From the NCBI RefSeq assembly GCF_946479965.1, contig NZ_CAMLHX010000003.1, positions 62,001 through 126,000 on the forward strand: a stretch of 64,000 nt of DNA, in the 5' to 3' direction. How positions within the stretch are numbered: the first letter of the stretch is position 1; every line of letters begins with the position of its first letter. This DNA is from an uncultured Mucilaginibacter sp. (lineage in GTDB: Bacteria; Bacteroidota; Bacteroidia; Sphingobacteriales; Sphingobacteriaceae). The notes under the pieces were generated by a model, which worked only from the letters and a program-made list of their open reading frames with translations, was not told the DNA's origin and made no database searches. Made by a program: the position numbers and the translations under genes. Below are positions 26,529 through 34,716 of the stretch, in pieces.

Positions 26529-26873
26529 ATGAAAAAAATATTATTAATAGCCGCGTTTGTATTAGGTATAAGCGCCGCTAGTTTTGCACAAGGCCCTTCT
26601 CCCGAAGAAAGATTAGCCGCGTTAAAAACATCATTGTCATTAACAGATGCACAAGTTGCAAAAGCTAAAGTTATATATGATGCGCAAGCCAAAAGCATAG
26701 ATAGTTTAATGAGTTCTGGTGGCGACATGCAAGCCAACTTTCCTAAAGTAATTAAAATGCTTGATGCTTCAAACACCAAGATAAAAGCTTTTTTAACGCC
26801 TGAGCAAGCTCCTATTTTCCAAAAGCAAGTTGATGCGATGAACGAACGTTTTAAGCAAATGGGCGGTAATTAA
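26529..26873 (+). CDS. secreted LTxxQ protein, array member 4
   Basis: 114 residues, the shortest member; LTDAQ (38-42) and LTPEQ (89-93), then APIFQKQVDAMNERFKQMGGN, which is nearly the ending of member 3. Clearly the sister copy of member 3, 16 bases downstream of it. Confidence 0.78.
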   Translation: MKKILLIAAFVLGISAASFAQGPSPEERLAALKTSLSLTDAQVAKAKVIYDAQAKSIDSLMSSGGDMQANFPKVIKMLDASNTKIKAFLTPEQAPIFQKQVDAMNERFKQMGGN

Positions 26874-26906
26874 TTATTAATAAACCAAATTAAACAGAAT
26901 AGAAAA

Positions 26907-27257
26907 ATGAAAAGAGTATTATTAGTATGCGCCCTGGCATTAGGCTTCAGCGCAGCAAGTTTCGCACAAGGTCCTCCACAAAGAACACCTGATGAACGCG
27001 TTACGCAATTAAAAACTCAAGTTGCCGGCATTACTGATGCACAGGCTGCAAAGATTAAACTAGTTTACGAAGCTGCAGGCAAAACCCAGGATAGTTTAAT
27101 GAAGGCTATGCAAAATGGTGGTGATCAGGAGACTGTTAGGGCCTCTTTTATGAAAATGAGAGAAGGAACTAACGCTAAAATTAAGGCTGTTTTAACACCT
27201 GAGCAAGTTACTGCTTTCGATAAGATACCTGCAAGGGGTCCAGGTGGCCCACGTTAA
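26907..27257 (+). CDS. secreted LTxxQ protein, array member 5
   Basis: 116 residues; ITDAQ (43-47 region) and LTPEQ (96-100). It departs from the others after the second word: the FQKQVDA helix is replaced by FDKIPARGPGGPR, so the C-terminal helix is shortened. It is preceded by a 33-base gap, the largest in the array. Confidence 0.78.
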   Translation: MKRVLLVCALALGFSAASFAQGPPQRTPDERVTQLKTQVAGITDAQAAKIKLVYEAAGKTQDSLMKAMQNGGDQETVRASFMKMREGTNAKIKAVLTPEQVTAFDKIPARGPGGPR

Positions 27258-27281
27258 TAAATAATATTAAAACAAAAAAAC

Positions 27282-27644
27282 ATGAAAAAAATAATGTTAG
27301 TATGCGCCTTTGTATTAGGCGTTAGCGCTGTTAGCTTTGCACAAGGCGGCAGACCACAAAGAACTCCTGAGGAGCAAGTTACACAGTTGAAAACTCAACT
27401 TACAGGTATTACAGATGCGCAATCAGCGAAGTTGCTTGTTATTTATCAGGCTCAAACCAAAAGCATGGATAGCTTAAGAACTGCCGCCAATGGCGATATG
27501 GCTTCTGTGAGAGAGAAAAGAGCTCCGCTTACCGCGGCTTACAACGCAAAAATTAAAGCTGTTTTGACTCCTGAACAAGCAACCGCTTTTCAGAAAATGG
27601 TTGATGAGCGTGCTGCAAGGGGCCCAGGTGGCGGTCCTCGCTAG
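27282..27644 (+). CDS. secreted LTxxQ protein, array member 6
   Basis: 120 residues; ITDAQ (43-47) and LTPEQ (95-99), ending AARGPGGGPR like member 5 but with the rest resembling member 1. This mosaic suggests exchange between copies. A strong terminator follows, so the six genes are probably one transcript. Confidence 0.78.
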   Translation: MKKIMLVCAFVLGVSAVSFAQGGRPQRTPEEQVTQLKTQLTGITDAQSAKLLVIYQAQTKSMDSLRTAANGDMASVREKRAPLTAAYNAKIKAVLTPEQATAFQKMVDERAARGPGGGPR

Positions 27645-27663
27645 TCATTATTAATAGATTTTT

Positions 27664-27696
27664 AAAAGCCTTCCGATAAACCGGAAGGCTTTTTTT
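27664..27696 (+). terminator. rho-independent terminator of the LTxxQ array
   Basis: AAAAGCCTTCCG and CGGAAGGCTTTT form a perfect 12-bp stem around a 6-base loop; a run of T continues to 27696. Confidence 0.92.
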
Positions 27697-27719
27697 ATTT
27701 TAGCTGAAATTTACTCCAA

Positions 27720-28838
27720 TTGAAAGCAGCAGAAACCTTTATGCAAGGCAGGTTAAACGAACGGATAAGCAAAAGCAACTACCGTGTACTACGACCTGAA
27801 AATAAACAGATAGATTTTTGCTCTAACGATTACCTCGGTTTCGCACGTTCCGCTGAACTTAAAAAAGCGATTAAGCGTGAATGCAGTGCAAATCATGCGC
27901 TTAATGGCGCAACCGGATCTAGATTAATATCCGGTAATTTAGTATATACTGAGGCCGTTGAACAACAAATTGCACAATGGTTTGGTAACGAAGCCTCGCT
28001 CTTGTTTAATTCGGGCTACGATGCCAATGTAGGGCTCCTCTCTTCTTTACCCCAGCGTGGCGACACCGTTATTTGCGATGAACTGATCCATGCCTCCGCC
28101 ATAGATGGGGCACGCTTAAGTCACGCAAACAGGTACACATTCACTCATAATGATGTGGACAGCCTTGAAATTAAATTAAAAAATGCTAAAGGCGTATGCT
28201 ATGTGGTGATTGAAAGTGTATACTCTATGGATGGAGACAGCCCCCCACTTTTGGAAATTGTTGAGATGGTTGAAAAATACAACGCGCACCTGATAGTGGA
28301 CGAAGCACATGCCTTTGGCTTATATAAACAGGGTTTGATAAACGAACTTAACTTACAGCACCGCGTATTTGCGCGTGTTGTAACTTTTGGCAAAGCACTA
28401 GGGTGTCATGGTGCCGCGGTAGTTGGCGGCACTATATTGAGGAACTATCTTATTAACTTCGCCCGTTCTTTTATTTATACAACTGCCGCACCTTTCCACC
28501 AGGTAGCAGCTATAAAAGCGGCGATGGAACTTTTAAACAGATCTGACGATGTAATTGAGAAGTTAAAGCAGAATATAGCCTTGTTTAAAGCCTCTTTGTC
28601 GCCCGCGGTATTGGAGGTAATGCCACCGAGTAACAGCGCTATCCAATGTATTATATTAACAAGCGCTTTAAAAGCAACTACTATGGCTGCCGTTTTACAA
28701 GACAAACGTTTTGATGTACGCGCTATATTAAGCCCCACTGTTGCCGAGGGTAGTGAACGATTGCGTATATGCCTGCACGCGTTCAATACAGAAGCGCAAA
28801 TAAGAAAACTTACCGAAATAATAAACCCTTTAGTATGA
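27720..28838 (+). CDS. bioF: 8-amino-7-oxononanoate synthase (biotin synthesis)
   Basis: 372 residues, an alpha-oxoamine synthase (PLP fold type I). Motifs: FCSNDYLGFA, GATGSRLISGN, DEAHAFG (194-200) and the PLP lysine Lys225 in TFGKALGCHGAAV. It condenses pimeloyl-ACP or -CoA with alanine. The start is uncertain: TTG 27720 gives MKAAETFMQGRLNER, which matches the family's usual N-terminus, while ATG 27741 is seven codons in. The bioD start overlaps its stop (ATGA), supporting the biotin assignment over kbl or sphingolipid enzymes. Confidence 0.9.
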   Translation: MKAAETFMQGRLNERISKSNYRVLRPENKQIDFCSNDYLGFARSAELKKAIKRECSANHALNGATGSRLISGNLVYTEAVEQQIAQWFGNEASLLFNSGYDANVGLLSSLPQRGDTVICDELIHASAIDGARLSHANRYTFTHNDVDSLEIKLKNAKGVCYVVIESVYSMDGDSPPLLEIVEMVEKYNAHLIVDEAHAFGLYKQGLINELNLQHRVFARVVTFGKALGCHGAAVVGGTILRNYLINFARSFIYTTAAPFHQVAAIKAAMELLNRSDDVIEKLKQNIALFKASLSPAVLEVMPPSNSAIQCIILTSALKATTMAAVLQDKRFDVRAILSPTVAEGSERLRICLHAFNTEAQIRKLTEIINPLV

Positions 28839-29443
28839 AGGAAAAACCATTATTTATAACAGGCATTGGCACAGGTATAGGCAAAACGGTTGTTGCAGCT
28901 ATTTTGACTGAATCGTTAAATGCTGATTATTGGAAGCCCGTACAGTCCGGAGATTTGGATAACAGCGACACCATAAAGGTAAAGAGTTTAATTTCCAATA
29001 GTAAAACCATATTCCATCCGGAAACCTATCGTTTAACTCAGCCTTTTTCTCCGCATAAATCAGCCGCGCTGGATGGTGTGGAGATTGACCTGAACACTTT
29101 TGAAATACCCCAAACTAACAATCCGTTAATAATAGAGGGTGCCGGTGGCTTAATGGTGCCTTTGAACAATAAGGATCTGATGATAGACCTGATAGAAAAA
29201 CTGAATGCTGAAGTAGTATTGGTTATTCAGCATTATTTAGGCAGCATTAACCATTCCATCCTATCGCTACAGGCTTTATATAGCCGTAATATCGCCGTAC
29301 GAGCTATTATATTTAATGGGGAAAGCGATACTTATTCAGAAGAGATCATAAAAAAACATTCAAAGGGTGAGCGCGTAGTGTCTATTCCTCAACTTTTAAC
29401 CTTAGATAAACAAAGCATTGCGTCGCAAAATATCGTAATTTAG
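28835..29443 (+). CDS. bioD: dethiobiotin synthetase
   Basis: 202 residues. P-loop GIGTGIGKTVVAAIL at the N-terminus, KPVQSGD, then EGAGGLMVPL; these are the family's ATP and substrate motifs. It closes the ureido ring of biotin using ATP and CO2. ATG 28835 overlaps the bioF stop; the open frame extends 22 codons further upstream inside bioF, which I reject. bioA and bioB are not in the window. Confidence 0.93.
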   Translation: MKEKPLFITGIGTGIGKTVVAAILTESLNADYWKPVQSGDLDNSDTIKVKSLISNSKTIFHPETYRLTQPFSPHKSAALDGVEIDLNTFEIPQTNNPLIIEGAGGLMVPLNNKDLMIDLIEKLNAEVVLVIQHYLGSINHSILSLQALYSRNIAVRAIIFNGESDTYSEEIIKKHSKGERVVSIPQLLTLDKQSIASQNIVI

Positions 29444-29455
29444 GCTAATCTATTT

Positions 29456-30343
29456 ATGAAGAGTATAGCAGTTATCGGTTCGGGAACAATGGGCAATGGC
29501 ATAGCGCATATCTTTGCTTTGTATGACTTTAACGTTATACTTATTGACGTTGATCCATCGGCGCTTGAACGGGCCCTGCAAACCATATCGCGCAATATGG
29601 ATAAACAGATCAACAAAGAAGTCATCACTGAAAAGGATAAAGAACTGGCTTTAAGCCGTATAAAAACATCAGCTTTATTAAGCGATATCCCTGCAGATAC
29701 TGAACTTGTTATTGAAGCGGCTACCGAAAATAAAGCGATTAAACTGGACATATTTACGCAGTTAAGTCAAATTTGCAGCAACAAAACTGTATTAGCTTCC
29801 AACACATCTTCTATATCAATTACCGAAATTGCTGCTGTAACTAAATCGCCTCAACGTGTTGTGGGTATGCACTTTATGAATCCGGTTCCGTTAATGAAAC
29901 TGGTTGAAGTAATACGTGGGAAACACACCTCGGATGACGTTACCGCCAAAATTATGGAGGTAACGCGACAACTCGACAAAATACCTGTTGAGGTAAATGA
30001 CGCGCCTGGTTTTATTGCTAATCGTATATTAATGCCCATGATAAATGAGGCGATTTACGCTTTAGCCGAAGGCGTGTCTGGCGTTACAGAGATTGATACC
30101 GTTATGAAGCTGGGAATGTCGCATCCTATGGGCCCGCTGCAATTAGCAGATTTTATTGGTCTTGATGTTTGCCTGGCAATAATGAATGTTTTATATGAAG
30201 GATTCAATAATCCCAAATACACCCCCTGCCCTCTTTTGGTTGATATGGTTGCCGCGGGATATTTAGGTGTAAAATCAGGGAGCGGATTTTATGATCACTC
30301 AACAAAAACCAAGGAGTTGATAGTTGCGGCTAAATTCAGATAA
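29456..30343 (+). CDS. 3-hydroxyacyl-CoA (3-hydroxybutyryl-CoA) dehydrogenase
   Basis: 295 residues, the usual short single-function form. The NAD-binding motif is GSGTMGNGIAHIFA at the N-terminus; the catalytic signature is GMHFMNPVPLMKLVEVIRG, with DAPGFIANRILMPMINEAI and KLGMSHPMGPLQLADFIGLDV. It interconverts 3-hydroxyacyl- and 3-oxoacyl-CoA in fatty-acid or butyrate metabolism. It is 12 bases after bioD and may be read with it, though the functional link is unclear. Confidence 0.93.
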   Translation: MKSIAVIGSGTMGNGIAHIFALYDFNVILIDVDPSALERALQTISRNMDKQINKEVITEKDKELALSRIKTSALLSDIPADTELVIEAATENKAIKLDIFTQLSQICSNKTVLASNTSSISITEIAAVTKSPQRVVGMHFMNPVPLMKLVEVIRGKHTSDDVTAKIMEVTRQLDKIPVEVNDAPGFIANRILMPMINEAIYALAEGVSGVTEIDTVMKLGMSHPMGPLQLADFIGLDVCLAIMNVLYEGFNNPKYTPCPLLVDMVAAGYLGVKSGSGFYDHSTKTKELIVAAKFR

Positions 30344-30498
30344 CGATATTAAAAAGTTTATATAATGCCTCGTTTGCTGATAAACCTTATAAAACGGAAT
30401 AAAAAAAGTAGCTTTACTATAGATATTGAAACCCATTGCCTGTAAAAAACGTTAATAGGGTTATAAATTATAACCGCTTAAATGAAACTATCTTATCA

Positions 30499-31206
30499 AT
30501 GGTTATCCGGATAAAATACATACTACTGTTTTCTTTTACCTTATTAGTTTGCAAAACCGGTTATGGTCAGGCCGTTGCAACCCGGGCCAGTATAATTACC
30601 GAGCTTTCCAACATCAATCTGCAACGCCTTATTGATACAGCTATAGCAAATTACCCGCGCGTACGCTATTTTCAACATCGGGTTGAAGCAGCTTCAAGTA
30701 ATATATCTAAAAATAAGGCTGCGTGGTTTGATGCTTTAACGCTATCGTACGTATACCAGCCCGGTGTTGTTAGTGTTAATCCGGTTAACCCTACCAATAC
30801 CTATTTTAAGGGTGCACAAGTAGGTGTTTTTTTAAACGTGGGCAATATAATAGCCAGGCCATGGATTATAAAACAGTCAAAACAGGAAATGATGGCTGTT
30901 GAGAGTGAGCGCGACGAATATCTGATAACACTTACTACTGAAGTAAAAAGGAGGTTTTATCTGTATGTTCAGCGCGTGGGCCAGTTAAAATTGCAAGTAA
31001 GAGCTGCAGAAGATGCAGAAACATATTTAAAAGATGTAAAATTTAAGTTTGAAAAAGGTGAAGAAACTTTTGACAGTTATAGTAAGGTATTAATACAGCT
31101 AACAGAGCATCACCAAACTTTGGTACAAGCAGAGGCTGCTGTATTTATTGCAAAAGCCGACCTTGAAGAACTTATAGGCACTAAACTGGAAAATATTATT
31201 AAATAG
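30499..31206 (+). CDS. half-length TolC-like outer-membrane protein of the EPS locus
   Basis: 235 residues. A signal peptide (LLFSFTLLVCKTGYGQ) is followed by NLQRLIDTAIANYPRVRYFQHRVEAASSNISKNKAAWFDALTLSYV-type sequence (broken here by rule of length: LIDTAIANYP, then KNKAAWFDALTLSY) and long helices typical of outer-membrane efflux proteins. TolC-family members have two such repeats in about 420-480 residues; this has one. The stop abuts the Wzc-like gene directly. I infer it forms the outer-membrane exit of the polysaccharide pathway, as no Wza-type export protein is present. I took ATG 30499; a TTG at 30436 is also in frame. Confidence 0.75.
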   Translation: MVIRIKYILLFSFTLLVCKTGYGQAVATRASIITELSNINLQRLIDTAIANYPRVRYFQHRVEAASSNISKNKAAWFDALTLSYVYQPGVVSVNPVNPTNTYFKGAQVGVFLNVGNIIARPWIIKQSKQEMMAVESERDEYLITLTTEVKRRFYLYVQRVGQLKLQVRAAEDAETYLKDVKFKFEKGEETFDSYSKVLIQLTEHHQTLVQAEAAVFIAKADLEELIGTKLENIIK

Positions 31207-33366
31207 ATGGAGCTGAGCAGCTTTTTACGCGTGTTAAAAAAACACAGGTTCACTATTGTGATCATTCCGGTTATTACCGTCATCATCACTTATTTTTTAG
31301 TGCGCAACCAGGCTAATTCCTACCTTTCTCAAGCTAAAATAGCTACCGGAATAGTCGATCAGACCCAAAGGAGCTTAAGCGACATTGGTGGTGGTGCCCA
31401 GGAATCAGAAATAAACCAGGAGTTTGCCAACCTGGTGGAGATGCTTCGCTCAAAACGAATGCTTGATCAGGTTGCTTATAAGCTGATGATCCATGATTTA
31501 ACCAGCGATAAGCCTTTCCGCGAGCCAAGCAAATTATTGCAAACGTTAAATGCAGATGCCAAAAAACATGCAATTGAAGTTTATACCGATCTTTATAAAA
31601 AGCGGCAGGCGCTTTCTTTATTTAATCAAGATCAGAATGGCCTGAATAAATTGCTTACTTCGATGAAGTATGATGATAAATCGCTGCTTGATAAGTTACT
31701 TGTTTATCGTCTGCAAAACAGCGATTATATAAGCGTGGAGTTTGGTTCGGAAAACCCGGAACTTTCTGCTATTGTTGTTAATACGCTTTGTAATGAATTT
31801 ATAGGTTATTACGGTGAGTTGGTGAAAAACAACCAGCAGAAATCCGTAGACTTTTTATACAATTTATTACAAGTTAAGCGGGATACGCTTAGCGCTAAAA
31901 TGCTTGCGCTGAAAAATTATAAAACGCGTAATCACGTATTAAACCTTAATGAAAAGGCAAAAGCACTATACGGGCAAATGGCCGATTTTGAAACTAAACG
32001 TGAGGAAGTTGAAAAGGTGGCCCGCTCTACCGACGCAGCGATTGATAGTATTGACAGGCAATTTGACCCTCGGGTTCGCCGCTATAGCGAAAGCAACAAA
32101 TTAGGAGTTACACAGGACGTGATCTCTGCACAAGCCCAGTTGCACGCGGCAAATGATGCTTACGTGGAGAGTGGTTTTAACCCACGTTATCAGCGCAAAG
32201 TTGATTCACTAAAAAATGTCGTATCTAATAGATTGGGGACATTGTCTGACAAGTATGTTATTAATCCGCTTTCAACCAAGCAGGATTTGGTTGACCAGCG
32301 CCTTAGTCTTCAGGTTCAGAATGACCTGGCAAAAAACAGCTCCGGTAGCATTAATAAAGAAATAAACAGGCTTAACAGCAAATTTGACGACCTGGTGCCA
32401 CACGAGGCTGCTACACAATCCTTAGAAAGAGCGGTTGATATTGCCAGCGAAGAGTACATGGAGATATTGCAGAAATACAACCAGGCAAACTTAGAAGCAA
32501 GTTTTACTACCAAATTGCGTTTGCTGGAAGTTGCTGAGCCCGGACTTGCACAACCGTCAAAAAAGATGTTGTTAGTGATAATTGCGGGGGTTGCCAGCTT
32601 TATAGCATGCATAGCTGTGTTATTTATCCTCTTCTTTTTGGATAACAGCATAAAAAATGCCCGCGAACTGGCCAATTATACCAAAGCACCGGTATTAGGT
32701 AATTTAAACAGGTTATCTGACGCAGCAATAGACTTACGCAACATTTGGGAAAACAGTCAAAGCAACGACGACCTTAAAAGATTTAAGGACCTGATGCGTG
32801 CTACCCGTTTTGAAATAGACAGTGAATTAAAAGATAGCAAGCTATTATTGATCAACAGTCTAGCAGCGGGAGAAGGGAAAACCTTTGTCGCACTTAACCT
32901 CGCTTATGCCTACGCCCAGGTTAATAAAAAGGTATTACTTATTGATGGTAATTTTGGTAATCCTGCCATCACCAATTCTGTAAAACCTAAATTGTTTTTA
33001 GAAGACATGCTTAACGGCAATGGCGAAACTCCCATGCCGGCGGCAACTCAGCGGATAACTTTTATAGGTAATAAAGGTGGAGACACTTCAATATTAGAGT
33101 TAAGCAGCGAACAGCGGATAAATGATGTATTGCAATCGTTAAAAACAATGTTCGATATAATAATAATTGAAGCACCTGCTCTTGATGCCTTGAATCGCTC
33201 TAAAGAAATGAGCTTATTTGCTGAGAAAATACTTACTGTTTTTGAAGCTAATAAGAAAATTACCCAGGCAGGTAAGCATCATGTTGACTACCTGAAAAAT
33301 CAGAACGATAAGTTTATTGGCTGGGTAGTTAATTTGGTTAATAAAGAAGAGTTAATAAGCGAATAG
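31207..33366 (+). CDS. Wzc-like polysaccharide co-polymerase with BY-kinase domain
   Basis: 719 residues. A Wzz domain has its first membrane helix at about 14-33 and a second at about 455-477, with coiled coil between. The cytosolic part holds a bacterial tyrosine kinase-type ATPase: Walker A SLAAGEGKT (about 553-561) and Walker A' VLLIDGNFGNP (about 576-586). Such proteins set chain length and drive export of capsule or EPS. The C-terminus ends NLVNKEELISE and lacks the usual tyrosine cluster, so autophosphorylation there is not possible. Classical GNVR motif not evident. Confidence 0.85.
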   Translation: MELSSFLRVLKKHRFTIVIIPVITVIITYFLVRNQANSYLSQAKIATGIVDQTQRSLSDIGGGAQESEINQEFANLVEMLRSKRMLDQVAYKLMIHDLTSDKPFREPSKLLQTLNADAKKHAIEVYTDLYKKRQALSLFNQDQNGLNKLLTSMKYDDKSLLDKLLVYRLQNSDYISVEFGSENPELSAIVVNTLCNEFIGYYGELVKNNQQKSVDFLYNLLQVKRDTLSAKMLALKNYKTRNHVLNLNEKAKALYGQMADFETKREEVEKVARSTDAAIDSIDRQFDPRVRRYSESNKLGVTQDVISAQAQLHAANDAYVESGFNPRYQRKVDSLKNVVSNRLGTLSDKYVINPLSTKQDLVDQRLSLQVQNDLAKNSSGSINKEINRLNSKFDDLVPHEAATQSLERAVDIASEEYMEILQKYNQANLEASFTTKLRLLEVAEPGLAQPSKKMLLVIIAGVASFIACIAVLFILFFLDNSIKNARELANYTKAPVLGNLNRLSDAAIDLRNIWENSQSNDDLKRFKDLMRATRFEIDSELKDSKLLLINSLAAGEGKTFVALNLAYAYAQVNKKVLLIDGNFGNPAITNSVKPKLFLEDMLNGNGETPMPAATQRITFIGNKGGDTSILELSSEQRINDVLQSLKTMFDIIIIEAPALDALNRSKEMSLFAEKILTVFEANKKITQAGKHHVDYLKNQNDKFIGWVVNLVNKEELISE

Positions 33367-33386
33367 TGAGTAAAACATCTGCTTAA

Positions 33387-34577
33387 ATGACAATTACCGG
33401 CTTTATTTGGATATTGATTCAGGTTTTAATTGGGTACAACCTTGTACTACCGGTATGTATTTATATTCTCTCTTTTTTTCGTAAAAACAATACACCCGTA
33501 CTTGCTTCCGTTGAAGGAGATTACGCCATAATTGTAACAGCGTATGAGCAGGTTACCCATATCCCGGCGGTTGTACAATCCTTATTGAACTTAAAGCACA
33601 ATAATTACTTAATTTATATAGTAGCCGACAAATGCGACGTGAGTACGCTCATATTTAACGATGATCGGGTTATTGTACTTAGACCTGAAACCACCCTTGC
33701 AAGTAATACCCGTTCACATTTTTATGCTATTAACAACTTTAAGCGACCACATGAGCGGCTGACCATTATTGATAGTGATAATTTAGTGCACCCCGATTAC
33801 GTAACCGAACTGGACAGGTACTTTTATAAAGGATATTTAGCTGTTCAAGGTATCCGCGAAGCGAAGAATTTAAACACCACCTACGCCTGTTTAGACGGCG
33901 CGCGGGATATTTATTACCATTTTTATGATGGTAAACTATTATTTAAAGTAGGATCTTCGGCAACTCTCGCCGGCTCGGGCATGGCTTTTACGACTGCTCT
34001 TTACCGTGAATGCCTGGAACACTTGGATGTGCAAGGTGCAGGTTTTGATAAAGTGCTACAATCGCAAATTGTAGGGCGCAATATCAGGATAGCATTTACT
34101 GACCGCGCAAAGGTTTACGACGAAAAAACCACCCATTCAGACCAGTTAGTTAACCAGCGCTCGCGGTGGATCAATACCTGGTTTAAATACTTTAAGTTTG
34201 GTTTTGTGCTGGTTGGCAAAGGCATAACTACGCCAAGCTGGAATCAGTTTCTGTTTGGTTTAATATTGCTCAGGCCTCCCCTGTTCATTTTTCTGCTGCT
34301 TTCGTTGCTGTTTTTGTTTGCCAATATATTCATCAGCATAACGGCTGCCTTTGTGTGGATGCTTGCCTTTGTGCTATTTATAGCTGGTTTTTATATAGCA
34401 TTGGCACGGTCAGAAACCGACGCGCGGATATACCGTTCGCTTATTAATATTCCAAAGTTTATGTTCTTCCAGGTGGTGTCGCTATTAAAAGCGCGCACAG
34501 CCAATAAACGTTCTGTTGCTACCAAACACACTTATACCGGTACCATTGACCAAATAGTTAAAAACGATGAGAGTTAA
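33387..34577 (+). CDS. membrane-bound glycosyltransferase family 2
   Basis: 396 residues. One membrane helix at the N-terminus (about 4-28), a GT-A catalytic domain with TIIDSDNLVHPDY as the metal-binding acidic motif and QRSRWINTWFKYF near the acceptor-site QxxRW position, then two to three C-terminal helices. This layout is that of processive or lipid-linked sugar transferases. It lies 20 bases after the Wzc-like gene and its last 11 bases overlap the small membrane ORF. The sugar is unknown. Confidence 0.85.
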   Translation: MTITGFIWILIQVLIGYNLVLPVCIYILSFFRKNNTPVLASVEGDYAIIVTAYEQVTHIPAVVQSLLNLKHNNYLIYIVADKCDVSTLIFNDDRVIVLRPETTLASNTRSHFYAINNFKRPHERLTIIDSDNLVHPDYVTELDRYFYKGYLAVQGIREAKNLNTTYACLDGARDIYYHFYDGKLLFKVGSSATLAGSGMAFTTALYRECLEHLDVQGAGFDKVLQSQIVGRNIRIAFTDRAKVYDEKTTHSDQLVNQRSRWINTWFKYFKFGFVLVGKGITTPSWNQFLFGLILLRPPLFIFLLLSLLFLFANIFISITAAFVWMLAFVLFIAGFYIALARSETDARIYRSLINIPKFMFFQVVSLLKARTANKRSVATKHTYTGTIDQIVKNDES

Positions 34578-34716
34578 TCCGGATGAAAAGATATTGCGCG
34601 GGGCCGAGTTAAAGGCGGAGAATCAGAAGAAGATAGATAAGATTACCCGCATTGTAGCTTTGGCCGTTGCTTTTTTTAGTACCTATTTTTTCATTATCAA
34701 AATTTTGTTTTTGTAA
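34567..34716 (+). CDS. 49-residue single-pass membrane protein in the EPS operon
   Basis: A short ORF starting ATG 34567 inside the end of the glycosyltransferase gene and ending TAA at 34714-34716, where the last A is the first base of the next gene's ATG (TAATG). It encodes a charged N-terminal half (MRVNPDEKILRGAELKAENQ, then KKIDKITR) and one hydrophobic helix (IVALAVAFFSTYFFIIKILFL). Overlap on both sides is strong evidence of a real, translationally coupled gene. The role is unknown; a helper subunit for the polymerase or glycosyltransferase is my guess. Confidence 0.75.
   Translation: MRVNPDEKILRGAELKAENQKKIDKITRIVALAVAFFSTYFFIIKILFL

Noticed and set aside
28769..28834. 22 extra codons upstream of bioD in the same frame
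   Set aside because: They lie wholly inside bioF; the ATGA overlap start at 28835 directly precedes the P-loop as in other BioD proteins.
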